In this document: positions 34,607-45,511 of the stretch, piece after piece
Position numbering within the stretch: the stretch's first letter is position 1
Layout: every line of letters starts with the position of its first letter
Source of the DNA: Turnera subulata
Taxonomy: Eukaryota; Streptophyta; Magnoliopsida; Malpighiales; Passifloraceae
Assembly: GCA_028386065.3 (NCBI GenBank)
Contig: JAKUCV010007419.1
Coordinates: 54,279-118,278 of the forward strand
Length of the DNA stretch: 64,000 nt
Direction of reading: 5' to 3'
Notes under the pieces: model-generated
Told to the model about the DNA's origin: nothing
The model's database searches: none
The model's input: the letters and a program-made list of their open reading frames with translations, nothing else
Made by a program: the position numbers and the translations under genes

Positions 34607-34614
34607 TATAAATA
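34607..34614 (+). promoter_or_regulatory. TATA box of the CCD8 fragment
   Basis: TATAAATA lies 97 bp upstream of the ATG at 34,704, giving a plausible transcription start near 34,640 and a 5' UTR of about 65 nt. Confidence 0.6.
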
Positions 34615-34703
34615 CACACACTTGCTTGCAGCTAAATTAAGCCTCACACACTTGGGTTCGATACAAAACCTTAGCTTTCAGCTCCTGATCCCCGGTCACC
34701 TTC

Positions 34704-35005
34704 ATGGCCTCCTTGGCATTCTCCGCCACCACGAATTGCTATGTCTCATCTTCAAATTATAGGAAAGTTCCATACAGCTGGTACGACATAAAACTAGAGA
34801 GGTTACCCTTTAAAGAGGCATTCTTTGCTAGGAAGCGTAACACTCGAGACTCCATAGTGACTAATGTTGCAATCCAACCTTCTCCACTCTTTCCGTCGCC
34901 GGAAAAACAAGCTTTGCAGAAAGAAATCATGTGGCCTGGACCAGCGTCCGGCAGGAGAGGTGGAAAGGAGAGCTAGACGTTCAAGCAGTGATTCCATTGT
35001 GGCTG
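34704..35005 (+). pseudogene. CCD8: CCD8 (carotenoid cleavage dioxygenase 8) first exon, frameshifted and truncated
   Basis: The ATG opens a plastid-transit-like sequence (MASLAFSATTNCYVSSS) followed by a PSPLFPSPEKQ segment. After a shift of frame near 34,921-34,933 it reads AWTSVRQERWKGELDVQAVIPLWL and reaches a splice donor (CTG|GTAATT) at 35,005/35,006. The AWTSVxQExWxGEL...IPxWL block is what CCD8/MAX4 has at the end of its first exon, just before the NGTYLRNGPG box. CCD8 converts 9-cis-beta-apo-10'-carotenal to carlactone in plastids, the precursor of strigolactones. None of the later exons (His ligands of iron, LRNGPG) is seen downstream, and transposon DNA follows at once. It is a gene fragment or relic; the promoter region looks whole. 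Confidence 0.75.
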
Positions 35006-35029
35006 GTAATTAATAATTCAGTTTATATA

Positions 35030-35445
35030 TCCATCCTTGGGCTTCATTACATTTTATCCCTTATACTTTCGGTCAAACTAAGATCACTCCCTGAAAAAGA
35101 AAACCAGTTTTGACCCCCTAAATTTTGTAATTCCACAATTTACCTCCTCTGGTTGACCCGATTCCGTTAAAAAAGTCAACGGAGCTTGCAGATTTTAGAC
35201 ATGCGGATTATTTGGAATCGTTGATTTGTACCACCATTTAAAAAAAAAATATGAATTTTTCTTTTTCCATCTTTTTTTTCTCTTCTTCTTCTCTTCTTTC
35301 TTTCTTTTTTTTCTTTTTTTTTCTTTTTTTTCCCCCTGTTCTCATCTTCTCCCTCTTTCTTGGTCTCCTTTCCGCCGCCCCCACCACCACAACCACCACC
35401 ACCAATCCAAAAACCAAAACCAAAATCAAAACCTAACTTCAACAA
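35030..35445. mobile_element. Truncated relative of the polypurine TIR element
   Basis: The left part (CTTTCGGTCAAACTAA..., CCTAAATTTTGTAATTCCAC...) matches the end region of the element at 5,452-6,640. Further in, on the - strand, an open frame ends GGTNQRFQIIRMSKICKLR, clearly akin to SGTNQRFRSLHVSNIHELR in the other copy. The polypyrimidine run at about 35,255-35,370 corresponds to its purine-rich core. The opposite end is missing. It sits in what was the first intron of CCD8. Confidence 0.65.
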
Positions 35446-36000
35446 CCACCCTAACCCAAAAACTAATGATGTTACAAAAATTCATGGGCATTTCTTGGTC
35501 TTTTAGGTTGAATGGATCCATTCATTATTGTTGTTATTAATAGAAAAATATATTCATTATTAGCATTGAATATGAATATATATGGTAATTGAAAAGTCAT
35601 GAAAGTTTTGAATATATATGTAGGATGTGGCTATTAACAAAGAGATTAAAACAAAAGCACAAAAGAGATCTTTAAGCTATCTCTCCACCCCGACCTTTTC
35701 TTTGTAAAAACTTTTGAAAAAATTATTGAAGGAATTATGCATTATAGTGATTCAATTCCTCAAGCTTCTTTTCCGGAAAGAATTTTCTGGATATGTCGAG
35801 GCAGGGGATGCACACAACAAATATGATTCAATAAATGATTCCAATATTGGCGGAGAATGTTAAGGAGACAATGTATAACAAATCAAGGTAAATTTAGTAT
35901 TTTTATTTTTTATTTTATTTTTTAGAAAATGTATTAAAATAATATAGCTATGTGCATTTTTTTTTATATGTGGACTTTTTTTTTGTATGTCACCTCCTAA
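35446..36000. other. AT-rich sequence, unassigned
   Basis: I see no coding signal. The right part may be the body of the Helitron whose 3' end follows, but its 5' end could not be found. Confidence 0.4.
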
Positions 36001-36028
36001 TCCGTGTGTAACACGGAGAGGTGACTAG
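36001..36028 (+). mobile_element. Helitron 3' end
   Basis: A perfect 7-bp hairpin (TCCGTGT, loop GTA, ACACGGA; 36001-36017) is followed 7 nt later by CTAG (36025-36028) and then T, the classical Helitron terminus (hairpin, short spacer, CTRR, host T). Confidence 0.6.
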
Positions 36029-36147
36029 TTCTCTATAATTGAACAAGTATATTTAAAAATAATTTCCCCATAAATAGAACAATAATTCGGAATAAGAGAC
36101 ATGTACACCGCATTCTTGCATGGATAAATACAAAACCAGCTTTATTT

Positions 36148-36260
36148 ATACTATATATAAAAACACGAAGTCACAAAAACTTGTGAAATTAAAAGAAAAA
36201 ATACCCCTATTTAATTTTAATACTTATAATGAATGGATGATGTGTCACATATCAATGAAT
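36148..36260 (+). mobile_element. Helitron-like 5' end (fragment)
   Basis: TATACTATATATAAAAACACGAAG resembles the 5' start of many plant Helitrons (TCTATACTATATAAAA...), quoted here as TATACTATATATAAAA then CACGAAG. The leading TC is not intact. It lies right of the 3' end at 36,028, so the two ends belong to different copies. Confidence 0.4.
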
Positions 36261-37299
36261 GACATGTAGTCTCCTATAATAATAAAAAGAAAAAAAACTT
36301 GCAAATTAGCATATTATCCTTAATGAAATAATACATTAATATTAGTCATTCCAAAAAGTAACACTACTCCCATTTCAAATCTAATTACTATTATAATTTA
36401 TCCTATATATAAAAAATACTTGATTAAGGCAATTTAATTTTTATCCAATTTAAGAAAACAAAATTCTTACACAAAATCAGTTATTGTTTATATATTATTG
36501 AATTTTAGCTTTTATCCGAACTAATGAAAATAAAATTCTTATTTGCATCTCCGTCTTTTACTCATTCAAATGGAATTCTTATTTGCATCTTTCTTTACTT
36601 ATCCATTTCATTAGAATCATCTAGCTATTATCTATATCTCTTACGAAAAATATTATATTCAAATCTAAATCTATATATCAGTAAGTGATGTGTGAAAAAC
36701 AAGATTGTAATGGCCTTATAAATTCGAAAATCATATTGTATTAATAGAAATATCAAATAAATAAGATTTTTTGGGAAAAAATGTAAAGGAATAAAAAGAA
36801 CAGAAAATTAATTAATATAAATAATTTTCTTAAAATGCAAGAAGACAAGAGAAGGTATTTATGACAAATGATAATCTATGAAATGAGGGTAAAAATATAA
36901 TATTCAGATTATTTTAACTAATAAATTTCAAAAAGCTATCATGTCACCTCAACTAAGGAAAATTTTCAAAAACTAAAAAAAATTAAAGACAAAAAGTGGA
37001 GGACAGTAATCAATTTAATCTATTTTTTGGTCAAATCAACATAACATAATAGGAAAAGGATATAATTTTAGGTCAATAGGTAAAATTTCACATAGAAAGC
37101 CCATAAATCTCACAAAAAAATGTATCATGAATAAAATAAAAAAAATATTCATATATCTAAAAAACAGGTTATCATGAATAAAATAAAAAAATATTCATAT
37201 ATCTAAAAAACAGGTGATTGATAGATAAAATTTTAGGCATTTAAAAATTATGAAGGTGTCAAAAAAATAAATACAGTGTTATTTTACACTAAGTTTATT
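36261..37299. other. AT-rich repetitive sequence
   Basis: This is strongly AT-rich and may be the body of the Helitron-like fragment. A short exact duplication (about 37,130-37,172 and 37,172-37,215, with ATATTCATATATCTAAAAAA) is visible. I found no gene. Confidence 0.4.
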
Positions 37300-37310
37300 T
37301 TCAACAAGGT

Positions 37311-40300
37311 AACCAATATCGCCCAATCTTGTCTTCTTATCTGAAACCAGATTGAAGACTAATGAAGTAGCTAGATTAAATAATAGGTTACAGTTTCCAG
37401 AATATGCTAGTTGTAGATTGTGAAGATTCCGGGAATGAGAGAAGGGGTGGTTTGGCTCTGTTATGGAAAGATCTATGGGATGTCTCCCTCTATAGCATGT
37501 CTTTACACCATATGGATGCAAAGGTCCGATTCCATGCTGATGAGGATGTGGAATGGCGGTTCACAGGCATTTATGGGTGGCCGGAATCTCATAATAAGAT
37601 CCATACATGGGATCTAATGCGACAGCTGAAGCTCCAACAAGACCATCCTTGGCTCTTGATGGGAGATTTTAACGAAATCCAGTATTCTTTAGAAAAGAAG
37701 GGTGGCAGAGTAAGGGAGGGATAACAACTTCGCGAGTCCTATATCTTTTCTCGAAATTTCATTTGAGTCCTAAAAAAGAAAAACAACTCATTCGAGTCCT
37801 ATTACGTTAAAAAAGAACACCAAACGAGTCCCCGTCTATGTTTCCGCCAAATTTTCTGTCATTTTTAAGAACTTTTAGTCCCCATAAGTATACATAATAT
37901 TATTTTAGTCCCCATAATTTTCTAAAATTTTCATTTTAATACTTTATAAAATAATAAAAAATAAAAAAAGAGCGACTCGAACCATTAAATGCACATTATT
38001 ACATATATTAGATTTTAGGGTTTCAAATTTAGGATAAAAAATGAAGTAGTAAGCCAAACATATTAAATCCTAGAATCCTAAATTCTAAACCCTAAATCTC
38101 AAAATTAGAAACACCAAATTTAGAAATTATCAACTTTATATAATAAATCTCTAAATTTTAAATCTTAAAAACCTTAAACACTAAACCATACATCCTAAAA
38201 TCCTAAACTCTAAAACCTAAATCCTAAATTCTAATCTCTGAAAATCTTAAACCCTCATTCTTATATCTTAAACCCTAAAAACCAAAAACCTTAAATTCTA
38301 AATCCAAAAATATTAAAACACTAAATCCTAAATTCTAAACCCTAAACCTTAAAATATTAAATCTTATACTCTAAAACCTCAAACTCTAAACCCTAAAACC
38401 CTTAACTTCATATCATAAACCTCTAAACTCTAAATCTAAAAAAACTTAAATCCTAAATCCTAAAACTCAAATCCTAATATTTAAATCCTAATAACCTAAA
38501 ATCTTAATCTTTAAAGTTTTAGGGTTTAGGATCTAAAATTTATGAATTAGGATTTAGGATTTAGGAGATTAGAATTTAGGAGCTAGAGTTTAGAGTTGAA
38601 GTTTTTTTGTATCCAAAATTTAGAGGTCTATGATACAAAGTTAAAGAATCTAGAATTTAGAATTTAAGATTTTAGAGTTTAAGGTTTAAGATTTACGGTT
38701 TATTAGTTTAATATTTTAGGGTTTAGAGTTCAAGGTCTTATAATTTTTTAGGGTTTAGGATATAAGACTAAGGATATAATATTTCGAGTTTAGAATGTAG
38801 GACTTAGGATTTAGAGTTTAGGATTTTAGGATTTTTGGTTTAGGGTTTAACGTTTTTAAAATTTAAAATTTAAAGTTTTAGGATATAAAATTGAGAATTT
38901 TAGAATTTAGTATTTTTAATTTTTGTATTTAGGGTTTAGAATTTACAAATTTAATATTTAGTATTTCCATCTTACTACTTCACTTTGTATCCTAAATTCT
39001 AAACCCTAAAGTCTAATATACATAGAGATATGCATTTAGTGTTTCGAGTCGCTCCTTTCTTATTTTTTTATTATTTTATAAAGGATTAAAATAAAAATTT
39101 TAGAAAAGTATAAGGACTAAAATAATATTATATATACTTATAAGGACTAAAAGTTCTTAAAGATAACAGAAAATTTAACGGAATCATAGACGGAGACTCA
39201 ATTGGTGTTCTTTTTAAATGTTATAGGACTCGAATGAGTCATTTTTTGATTTTAGGACTCAAATGAGATTTCGGGAAAAGATATAGGACTCGCGGAGTTG
39301 TTATCCCGAGTAAGGGACTATAGATGCATGGAAGCCTTTAATGATGCCATTACTACGTGTGAACTAGAGGATTTGGAGTTTGTGGGGAACATGTTCACCT
39401 AGAACAATGGCCAAGACGAAAATGGACATATCCGAGAGAGATTGGACTGGGGCCTGGTGATACGTAGCTGGAAAAATTTGTTCCCTGACAATGTCATAAT
39501 ACATATTCCATGGAACTTCTCGGATCACTCCCCTCTGCTTATGCGTAGTCGAACCAGATTGCGGTCAGGAAATGGCCAACGTGCTCGGCCTTTTCGTTTC
39601 GAGAAGATGTGGCTGCAGGATGAATCATTCCAGCAAGAGGTGCAAACTTCCTGGGAGCTATCTACTGTGATGACCGGTGCCACTACCATGGACAGTCGTC
39701 TTAATTTTTGCAGCAATCGATTTTCATCATGGGGTGACTCACACTTCGGTTCTGTCAATAAACAACTCAAGTCACAACGAGAGAAGCTAAAGGCCCTTCA
39801 AACGCAGGATCCCACATATGCTAATCTGGGAGAGCTGCAAAAGACTTATGAAGAAATTAATTCATTGATTTGGCGTGAAAAAGTTATGTGGGCGCAAAGA
39901 TCAAGAGCTTCATGGCTTAAAGATGGCGACCGTAATACTAGTTTTTTCCATGGCAAGGCATCCCAATGGAAATCCCACAATCGAATAAAAAAGATTAAAG
40001 ATCAGGGTGGGGTTTGGCACTCTCGACCACAGGAAGTAGAGGGTGTATCGGTGGATTATTTTCGTGAGCTGTACACATCTGTAGGGTGCACTGGGGTGGA
40101 GACGATCCTGAATTGCATTGAACCAAAAGTCACTGATACTATGAATTTTGACCTGACACAAGAGTTCAGCAAGGGGGAAATTGAGCAAGCGTCGAAACAG
40201 ATACACCCAACCAAAGCACCCGGCCCGGATGACTTGCCAGCTATCTTTTATCAACAATTCTGGAACATTTTAGGTAATGATGTCGTTGCAATTATCCTTT

Positions 40301-41563
40301 ATTTCCTTTCAAGTAGTGTTAGTTTCTCTAGTTTTAATTCTACTTTCATAGTTCTTATTCCAAAAGTGTCGAGTCTTGAGTCATGTCAACAATATCATCC
40401 TATTAGTCTTTGTAATGTCTTTTACAAAATTATCTCTAAAGTGTTGTGCAACCGACGTAAGGTTATCCTCCCAGAGATTATTAGTCCTAATCAAAGTGCT
40501 TTTGTCCCGGGGCGGGTTATCACGGATAATGCCCTCCTAGCGTTTGAGATCTTCCACCATATGAGGAAGAAGCAGAAAGGTAGGGGAGGTATTTTTGGTT
40601 TAAAGATGGACATGAGCAATGCTGATGACCGGGTGGAGTGGCACTATTTGGAATAAATGATGAGAAAATTAGATTTTTGTAAGAGATGGATTTCTTTGAT
40701 CATGAACTGTACAACATCTGTGTCTTATTCTATTTTGATTAATGGTGTGCCTAGTGACAGCTTTCAGCCAACTAGGGGACTACGATAGGGAGACCCTCTC
40801 TCTCCATACTTGTTCCTGATTTGTGCGGAAGGTTTCTCAGCGTTAATCAGAGATGCAGAGAAGAAAGGTTTAATCCATGGAGCCCAGATAGCACGTCAAG
40901 CACCCTCTATTACTCATCTGTTCTTTGCTGATGACTGCATCCTGTTCTTAAGGGCGAATCGTCAAGAGATTTGGAAGTTTGGCCAAATTTTTCGCACATA
41001 TGAAGAGGCATCAGGTCAACGAACCAACTTTGAGAAATCGGAGTTTTCCCTAAGCCGAAACATGAATGAAGAGTTTGCTATTAATATCCAAGAGTGGATG
41101 GGGTTTAAGGCAGTGGACCGATTTCAGAAGTATTTGGGGATGCCAACAGTGATTGATCGATCAAAGAAGGCCACTTTCAGTGTCATTCGGGATAGAGTTT
41201 GTAAGAAGCTTTCTGGTTGGAAGGGAAAAACACTCATAGCGGCAAGGAAGGAGGTACTTATTAAGTCTGTGGTCCAGAGTATTCCTACCTACCTAATGAG
41301 TTGTTTTATGATTCCTCAAGGCATATGTGAGGATATGGAACGAGCAATGAGAAAGTTCTGGTGGGGTCAGAAGGAAGGAAGGAATGGCATATGCTGGGTT
41401 GCATGGAAAAAACTGTGTCGGTCTAAAAGGATGGGAGGCCTGGGCTTTCAGAAGCTTGATATGTTCAACTCTGCTATGCTTGGCAAACAAGCTTGGCACC
41501 TAGCCCAGGATCCCGACTCTTTGCTGGCATGTGTTTTAAAGGCCAAATATCATAGCTGGTGGA
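37311..41563 (+). pseudogene. LINE ORF2, endonuclease and reverse transcriptase
   Basis: The nuclease part (37,311-37,717) has SETR, GGLALLWKD, FTGIYGWPE and LLMGDFNE; it is broken by one frameshift near 37,400 and by the 1.59-kb insertion at 37,718. It continues at 39,318 to an in-frame TAG at about 39,400, then SDHSPLLM, SWLKDGDRNTSFFH, the RT palm (APGPDDLPAIFY, FVPGRVITDNALLAFE, KMDMSNADDRVEW), a TAG at 40,654, RGLR-stop-GDPLSPYLF at about 40,787, the FFADDCILF catalytic box (about 40,921) and the C-terminal WWGQKEGRNGICWVAWKKLC. In KMDMSNADDRVEW the usual 'KMDMSKAYDRVEW' is altered at two sites. About four lesions separate it from an open frame. Confidence 0.88.
37718..39307. mobile_element. 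Palindromic TIR element filled with telomere-like repeats
   Basis: This 1590-bp element starts GGGATAACAACTTCGCGAG and ends CTCGCGGAGTTGTTATCCC, and is flanked by the perfect 10-bp duplication GAGTAAGGGA (37708-37717 and 39308-39317). The left half carries many degenerate CCCTAAA/CCTAAAT units and the right half the matching TTTAGGG/ATTTAGG units, so the whole is a long imperfect inverted repeat with its centre near 38,510. No transposase is encoded. Long TIRs and 9-11-bp duplications fit a Mutator-like foldback element; taking it out restores the LINE reading frame. Confidence 0.85.
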
Positions 41564-41599
41564 TTTCATGCACGCAGCTGTGGGTCACAGCCCGAGCTA

Positions 41600-41700
41600 C
41601 ACGTGAGGGATATCCCAGAGAATCCATCAAAAGTAGCGAGGGATAATTTTCCCTCATAGATAGTGAGGGATATCCCTCTCAAAATCCCTCACTAATCTGG
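41600..41700. repeat. AGTGAGGGATATCCCTC subterminal-type repeats
   Basis: GTGAGGGATATCCC, GCGAGGGATAATTTTCCCTC, AGTGAGGGATATCCCTC and CCCTCACTA lie within 100 bp, forming short inverted repeats. Such phrases are common in subterminal regions of CACTA-type DNA elements. It cuts off the LINE. No TIR pair or TSD was found. Confidence 0.4.
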
Positions 41701-42420
41701 ACTGCAGAAAAAAAAGTTTGAAAATCATTTGCCCAGAATTTGATCAAATAGACCATACATTCCAAAACCCAGAATTTGGTCTAGTAGACCATACATTCCA
41801 AAAACCATACAAACATACCAATAAAACATCTATTCGATTACCAATTAAACATCCATTCCATTACCAATAAATCATCCATCCCATTTGTGCTCAACACAAT
41901 ACAGTACAAAGAACACATCATAAGGTTGAAGCTAATATAGTGTTATTCAAACAAGCATCCATAAGCTAAAACTAATAGTCTGATGAACTGCCTTACAAAA
42001 GTAAAAATTATGCTAACTTGTGGTTCTACCTAGTACAAAAACTTGATAATTTCCTGCTGCAACCACCAAATACAAGAATCCTTCCCATAGCTGCAACAAC
42101 TAGCACATGAAGAATCCTTCCTATAGCTGCAACAATCACAAAACCAACCATCAGACAAGATAAAGCAAAAACTCCCACAATTGGGTTTCTAGTATCTGTA
42201 TATAGCGGAAGAAAAAAATTTTCAGAATAGATAACCGTGAAAATGAAGCAGTAGCACAATTCAAGAAAGAAAAAGGGACAGGAAAATGAAAATGTGACAA
42301 CTGCAAGACTCAGCATCTAGCAAAAAAGAATAACCACATATAGCAACATATTAATTAATTATCAAAGCAAGCAACTAGTTGAGAAAATCATTATACCTTC
42401 TCAAGTCTCCTCATCCTCAC
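41701..42420. other. Unassigned region with short duplications
   Basis: A 35-bp phrase with GACCATACATTCCAAAA is present twice at about 41,735-41,803, and GAATCCTTCC(C/T)ATAGCTGCAACAA twice at 42,075-42,135. I see no gene. Confidence 0.5.
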
Positions 42421-42436
42421 TATGCTGTTTTCTAGT

Positions 42437-42710
42437 GCTCGAGCAAGAGGAACCTATGGAGCAGTTTTGTGACAATCAGTCCGCAATTTCTATGATTAAG
42501 AATCCAATTGATCATGGTAGGACAAGGCATTTCAAGATAAAGTTTCGTGTCATTAGAGAAGCTGAAAGTGAAGGAGAAGTTCAGGTCTTGTTTTGTAGCT
42601 CTGAAGAACAACTTGCAGACCTGTTCATGAAGCCCCTACCCAAGAACAGGTTCGGACTGTTAAAGAGCCTTTTAAATTTGAGGAGTAGCTTGGCCAAAGG
42701 GGAGTGTTAG
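42437..42710 (+). pseudogene. Copia polyprotein, last ~90 residues (RNase H end)
   Basis: The frame reads PMEQFCDNQSAISMIKNP, then HGRTRHFKIKFRVIREA and EEQLADLFMKPLPKNRF, ending at a TAG just before the LTR. The CDN and H..R.KHI-type residues belong to the copia RNase H end, with HFKIKF in place of the usual HIDIKFH type. Everything upstream of it is lost at about 42,430. Confidence 0.85.
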
Positions 42711-44682
42711 CAGTATGACAAGCTGCTGGTGTTTTTTTGTGCAGTGATGTGTGAATATTTTACACATCATTTGGGGTTTATTTCATATCTTTTTGTTTTC
42801 CTTTTGGTTTTATTTTATTTTATTCTTCCATTTATTTTATTTAATTTTAATAAATTTCTCATCCTAGTGTGTGAGGATCTTTTTGCAGGAAATTATGGAT
42901 TCTTGGCCTATTTGGAGTCAAGCTCTTTGGTATGGACTTAGTTGGAGATGGTGAAGAAGGAAGGATGAATTTGGTTATTTGCCAAGTCAACAAACCGTTT
43001 TGATATCTTCAAATTCTCCTGCATCTTTGGCTTGGACTTTTAAATTTGGAAAATGCCAAATCTTTGGGCCAAATCTGACGAAATCGCCACCTTTCCAACA
43101 GTAAATATTGCTTGAAATTTTAAACATAGCAACGTGGCCTCTTCTCCATAAAGCTAAGGGAAGGAATATTTGCCCAAGATCCAAGTTTGTTCCTTGATGC
43201 ATGCTTAGCCTAGCAATTGTTTTGGCTTGGCATGCATCCTTGCCACGAGTTGTCCCCTCCACTACTATAAAAGGCACACAAGAGGACAAAGCCAGGAAAC
43301 CCAGCTTTAATTCGTCATATGCTCCTGCACTCTTAGTCTTAGTTTATTATTTTGTTTTCCTTTGTACAAACACTTTGCATTTTTAGTACTAGTTGGTGGA
43401 GAGTTTCAACGTGGAAGGTTCATCATTGGTTCAAGGCTTGCTTCATCACTTGTAATTTATTTCTTCATCCTTGGTCCTTTATGATGTATTCTTTTATTTT
43501 TGTTATTTTCTTTGCAATTATGTCTAGCTAAATTTGCTATCTAGGATTTACGGGATGATCTTGTCAATTATTTTCATGCAAACTTAATTAAATATTGTGT
43601 CTCTAAATTAATTCTTCTTTGATTCGGTCTTTGACGCTTAAATAAGTTAGTTGTTTGGCCACCAATTAGCTTAAATTTATAATAGGAAATTGTTAAGTGA
43701 CAGCGTCAATTCCCTATAGAAAACTTAGACCGGGCTTTAGGGACCGACCTCGGGAGAGGCGTGCTTCCTATTGGAGACTTAGAAGGTAAGAACTTAAAGC
43801 TCTTAATTTATTTCAACACTGGCAGAATGGATAGTGGAGATAAGTTAGGAAGGGGTTTTACGGCTTACGGAAGTAGGTTATTGATCTAATTGAGTTTACC
43901 GGTTCTTTCAAAGAAGAGTAATTTTAAGATTTAATATTAGATCCACACAGGCAGGTCATGTAGTGACAGAACACGGCTTGGTTGTGTTGTACTTAAATTG
44001 CATGGAAATATTGGCAAGGGATTCCCCGAAGTCCTAGGTGTTTTTATCTATTGTGATCTCGTTTATTACCACTTTTTGCTGTTTATTTGTTTATTTATTT
44101 GCACCACTCAATCGACTCCTCTTCGAGGATTTATTTTCTAGATAATCGCGTATCACATTGTTAATAGTACTTTGCAAAGATCCCTGTGAGACGACCTTGG
44201 TACTACAACACCCTGTATACTTGCAAGAGGCTATCATGCAGATAGGTTTGGCGCCACTTTTGCATTCAAAAAAGTGTAAAATATATTGAAGGATAAACCT
44301 CTGCAAATTGTGTGATTGTTTAATGCAATGTTTATTTTATTTAGTTGTATTATCCCGATCATCCTAGGGAGGCTAAATGGTGAGCTAACCAGGGGTGTAA
44401 TCAAGTATGTCAAAGAGTTGATGAGTTTGCAAGTTGCAGCAGCAAGTTGCTTGCAACTTGCACACCATTGGCCTATATATGTGAATGTTGTAATCTGAAT
44501 TCAATCAAGGGAAAACGTGTGTTTTTCACTTCATTGTGTGTTCTCTAACTTGTTCACTAAGTGTTCAAAACAAAAGATTGAGAGATTAGAGAGAAAATTA
44601 ATGGAACAGTAACCAATAGTCTCAACCTGTGCTTGAGCTTGTTAGTTCTGTAGGTTTCTAGAAATTTTCCAGAAAACCAACA
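42705..44682 (+). repeat. Copia 3' LTR, apparently disrupted by other LTR-derived sequence
   Basis: The purine tract AAAGGGGAG precedes TGTTAGCAG at 42,705. A fitting end (AAAACCAACA) is at 44,682, preceded by an LTR-like stretch with TATATATGTGAATGTTGTAATC at about 44,474 (quoted as GAATGTTGTAATC). Between them lies material of another type: a TATA-like CTATAAAAGGC at about 43,266 and a leader-like part with CGACCTCGGGAGAGGCGTG at about 43,746, ending near TTTGGCGCCA (44,247), which resembles the primer site of Athila/Tat gypsy elements. I take it as a nested fragment; its borders are not resolved. Confidence 0.45.
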
Positions 44683-45511
44683 ATACTCGTCAATTAGTTT
44701 ATTCCATTCAATAGGAAAAAAAAAACATTTCTAATTAAAAATGTCTCCATGAATAAAGTAATTTGGTTCTTATTAGTGAATTATTTTAATAACCTATTTG
44801 GTATCAAGAGAATCAAATTCAACTTAGAATTCATTATGAGTTCAATTACATATGGAGATAGGTGAGAAATGTGATTGACTTTATTGTTGTAATCCCCAGC
44901 AAAAAAAATGACGCAGGTGTCATTTTGCACCTTATAAGAAGCAAAAGATTTCAACTAAGAGAATGGTTCCACCGTAAGCAAGTAATTAAGTGAACAATTG
45001 TTTGTCGTGCTAGGGCAATTATCCTATGTTGGCTCAACTATCAACTAGAACATGTAAAAGAATTGACAGCCTAAACCAACTTAAGGTGAACTCAAATGAT
45101 TTTGCAACATTGAGCTCATAATCCAACTAATTTTATCCTGCGCTCCTTACAATTCTAGTTTCAACTAATTACCGATCTTTACTAGAAACCAGATAGTCTT
45201 TAAGATTTTAATGGAAACCAGCCATTTGGCAAGTTATGTCATTTGGCTATACATACAATTGCCACAAACAATTTTTGCAGATATAAATGGAGAATCCGCA
45301 TTTGAAAACCAAAGGGCTTGAAGAAGATTAGAAGTAGAGAATGCACTCATGCTTACACACATGACCACAATAAAGACGTATATAGTAGCATTGCTGTACA
45401 TGTTTCTTGATAAGATCCTTTGTGGTGAGGGTCAACTACTGTTTACATGGCTTTTTTACACATATAAATATTGCAGGGTGAATAATATGTTATGATTGGT
45501 TTATTTTGTAG
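44683..45511. other. Intergenic or intronic sequence
   Basis: AT-rich, with no readable exon or repeat. It may be the intron upstream of the two small exons that follow. Confidence 0.4.

Larger units (their letters stand above)
37300..41563 (+). mobile_element. Second L1-type LINE, truncated at both ends, split by a TIR element
   Basis: It starts inside the endonuclease domain (NLVFLSETRLKTNEVARLNN at about 37,333) and ends within ORF2 (AKYHSWW at about 41,560). ORF1, the 3' tail and the poly(A) are missing, so this is a fragment of an insertion later cut by other events. It is much less decayed than the LINE at 7-12 kb. Confidence 0.85.

Noticed and set aside
35226..35540. Phe/Ser-rich open frame
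   Set aside because: It is a translation of a polypyrimidine run in the TIR-element fragment.
38000..39010. True interstitial telomere or chromosome end
   Set aside because: Repeats are degenerate, inverted about a centre and lie inside clean TIRs with TSD.
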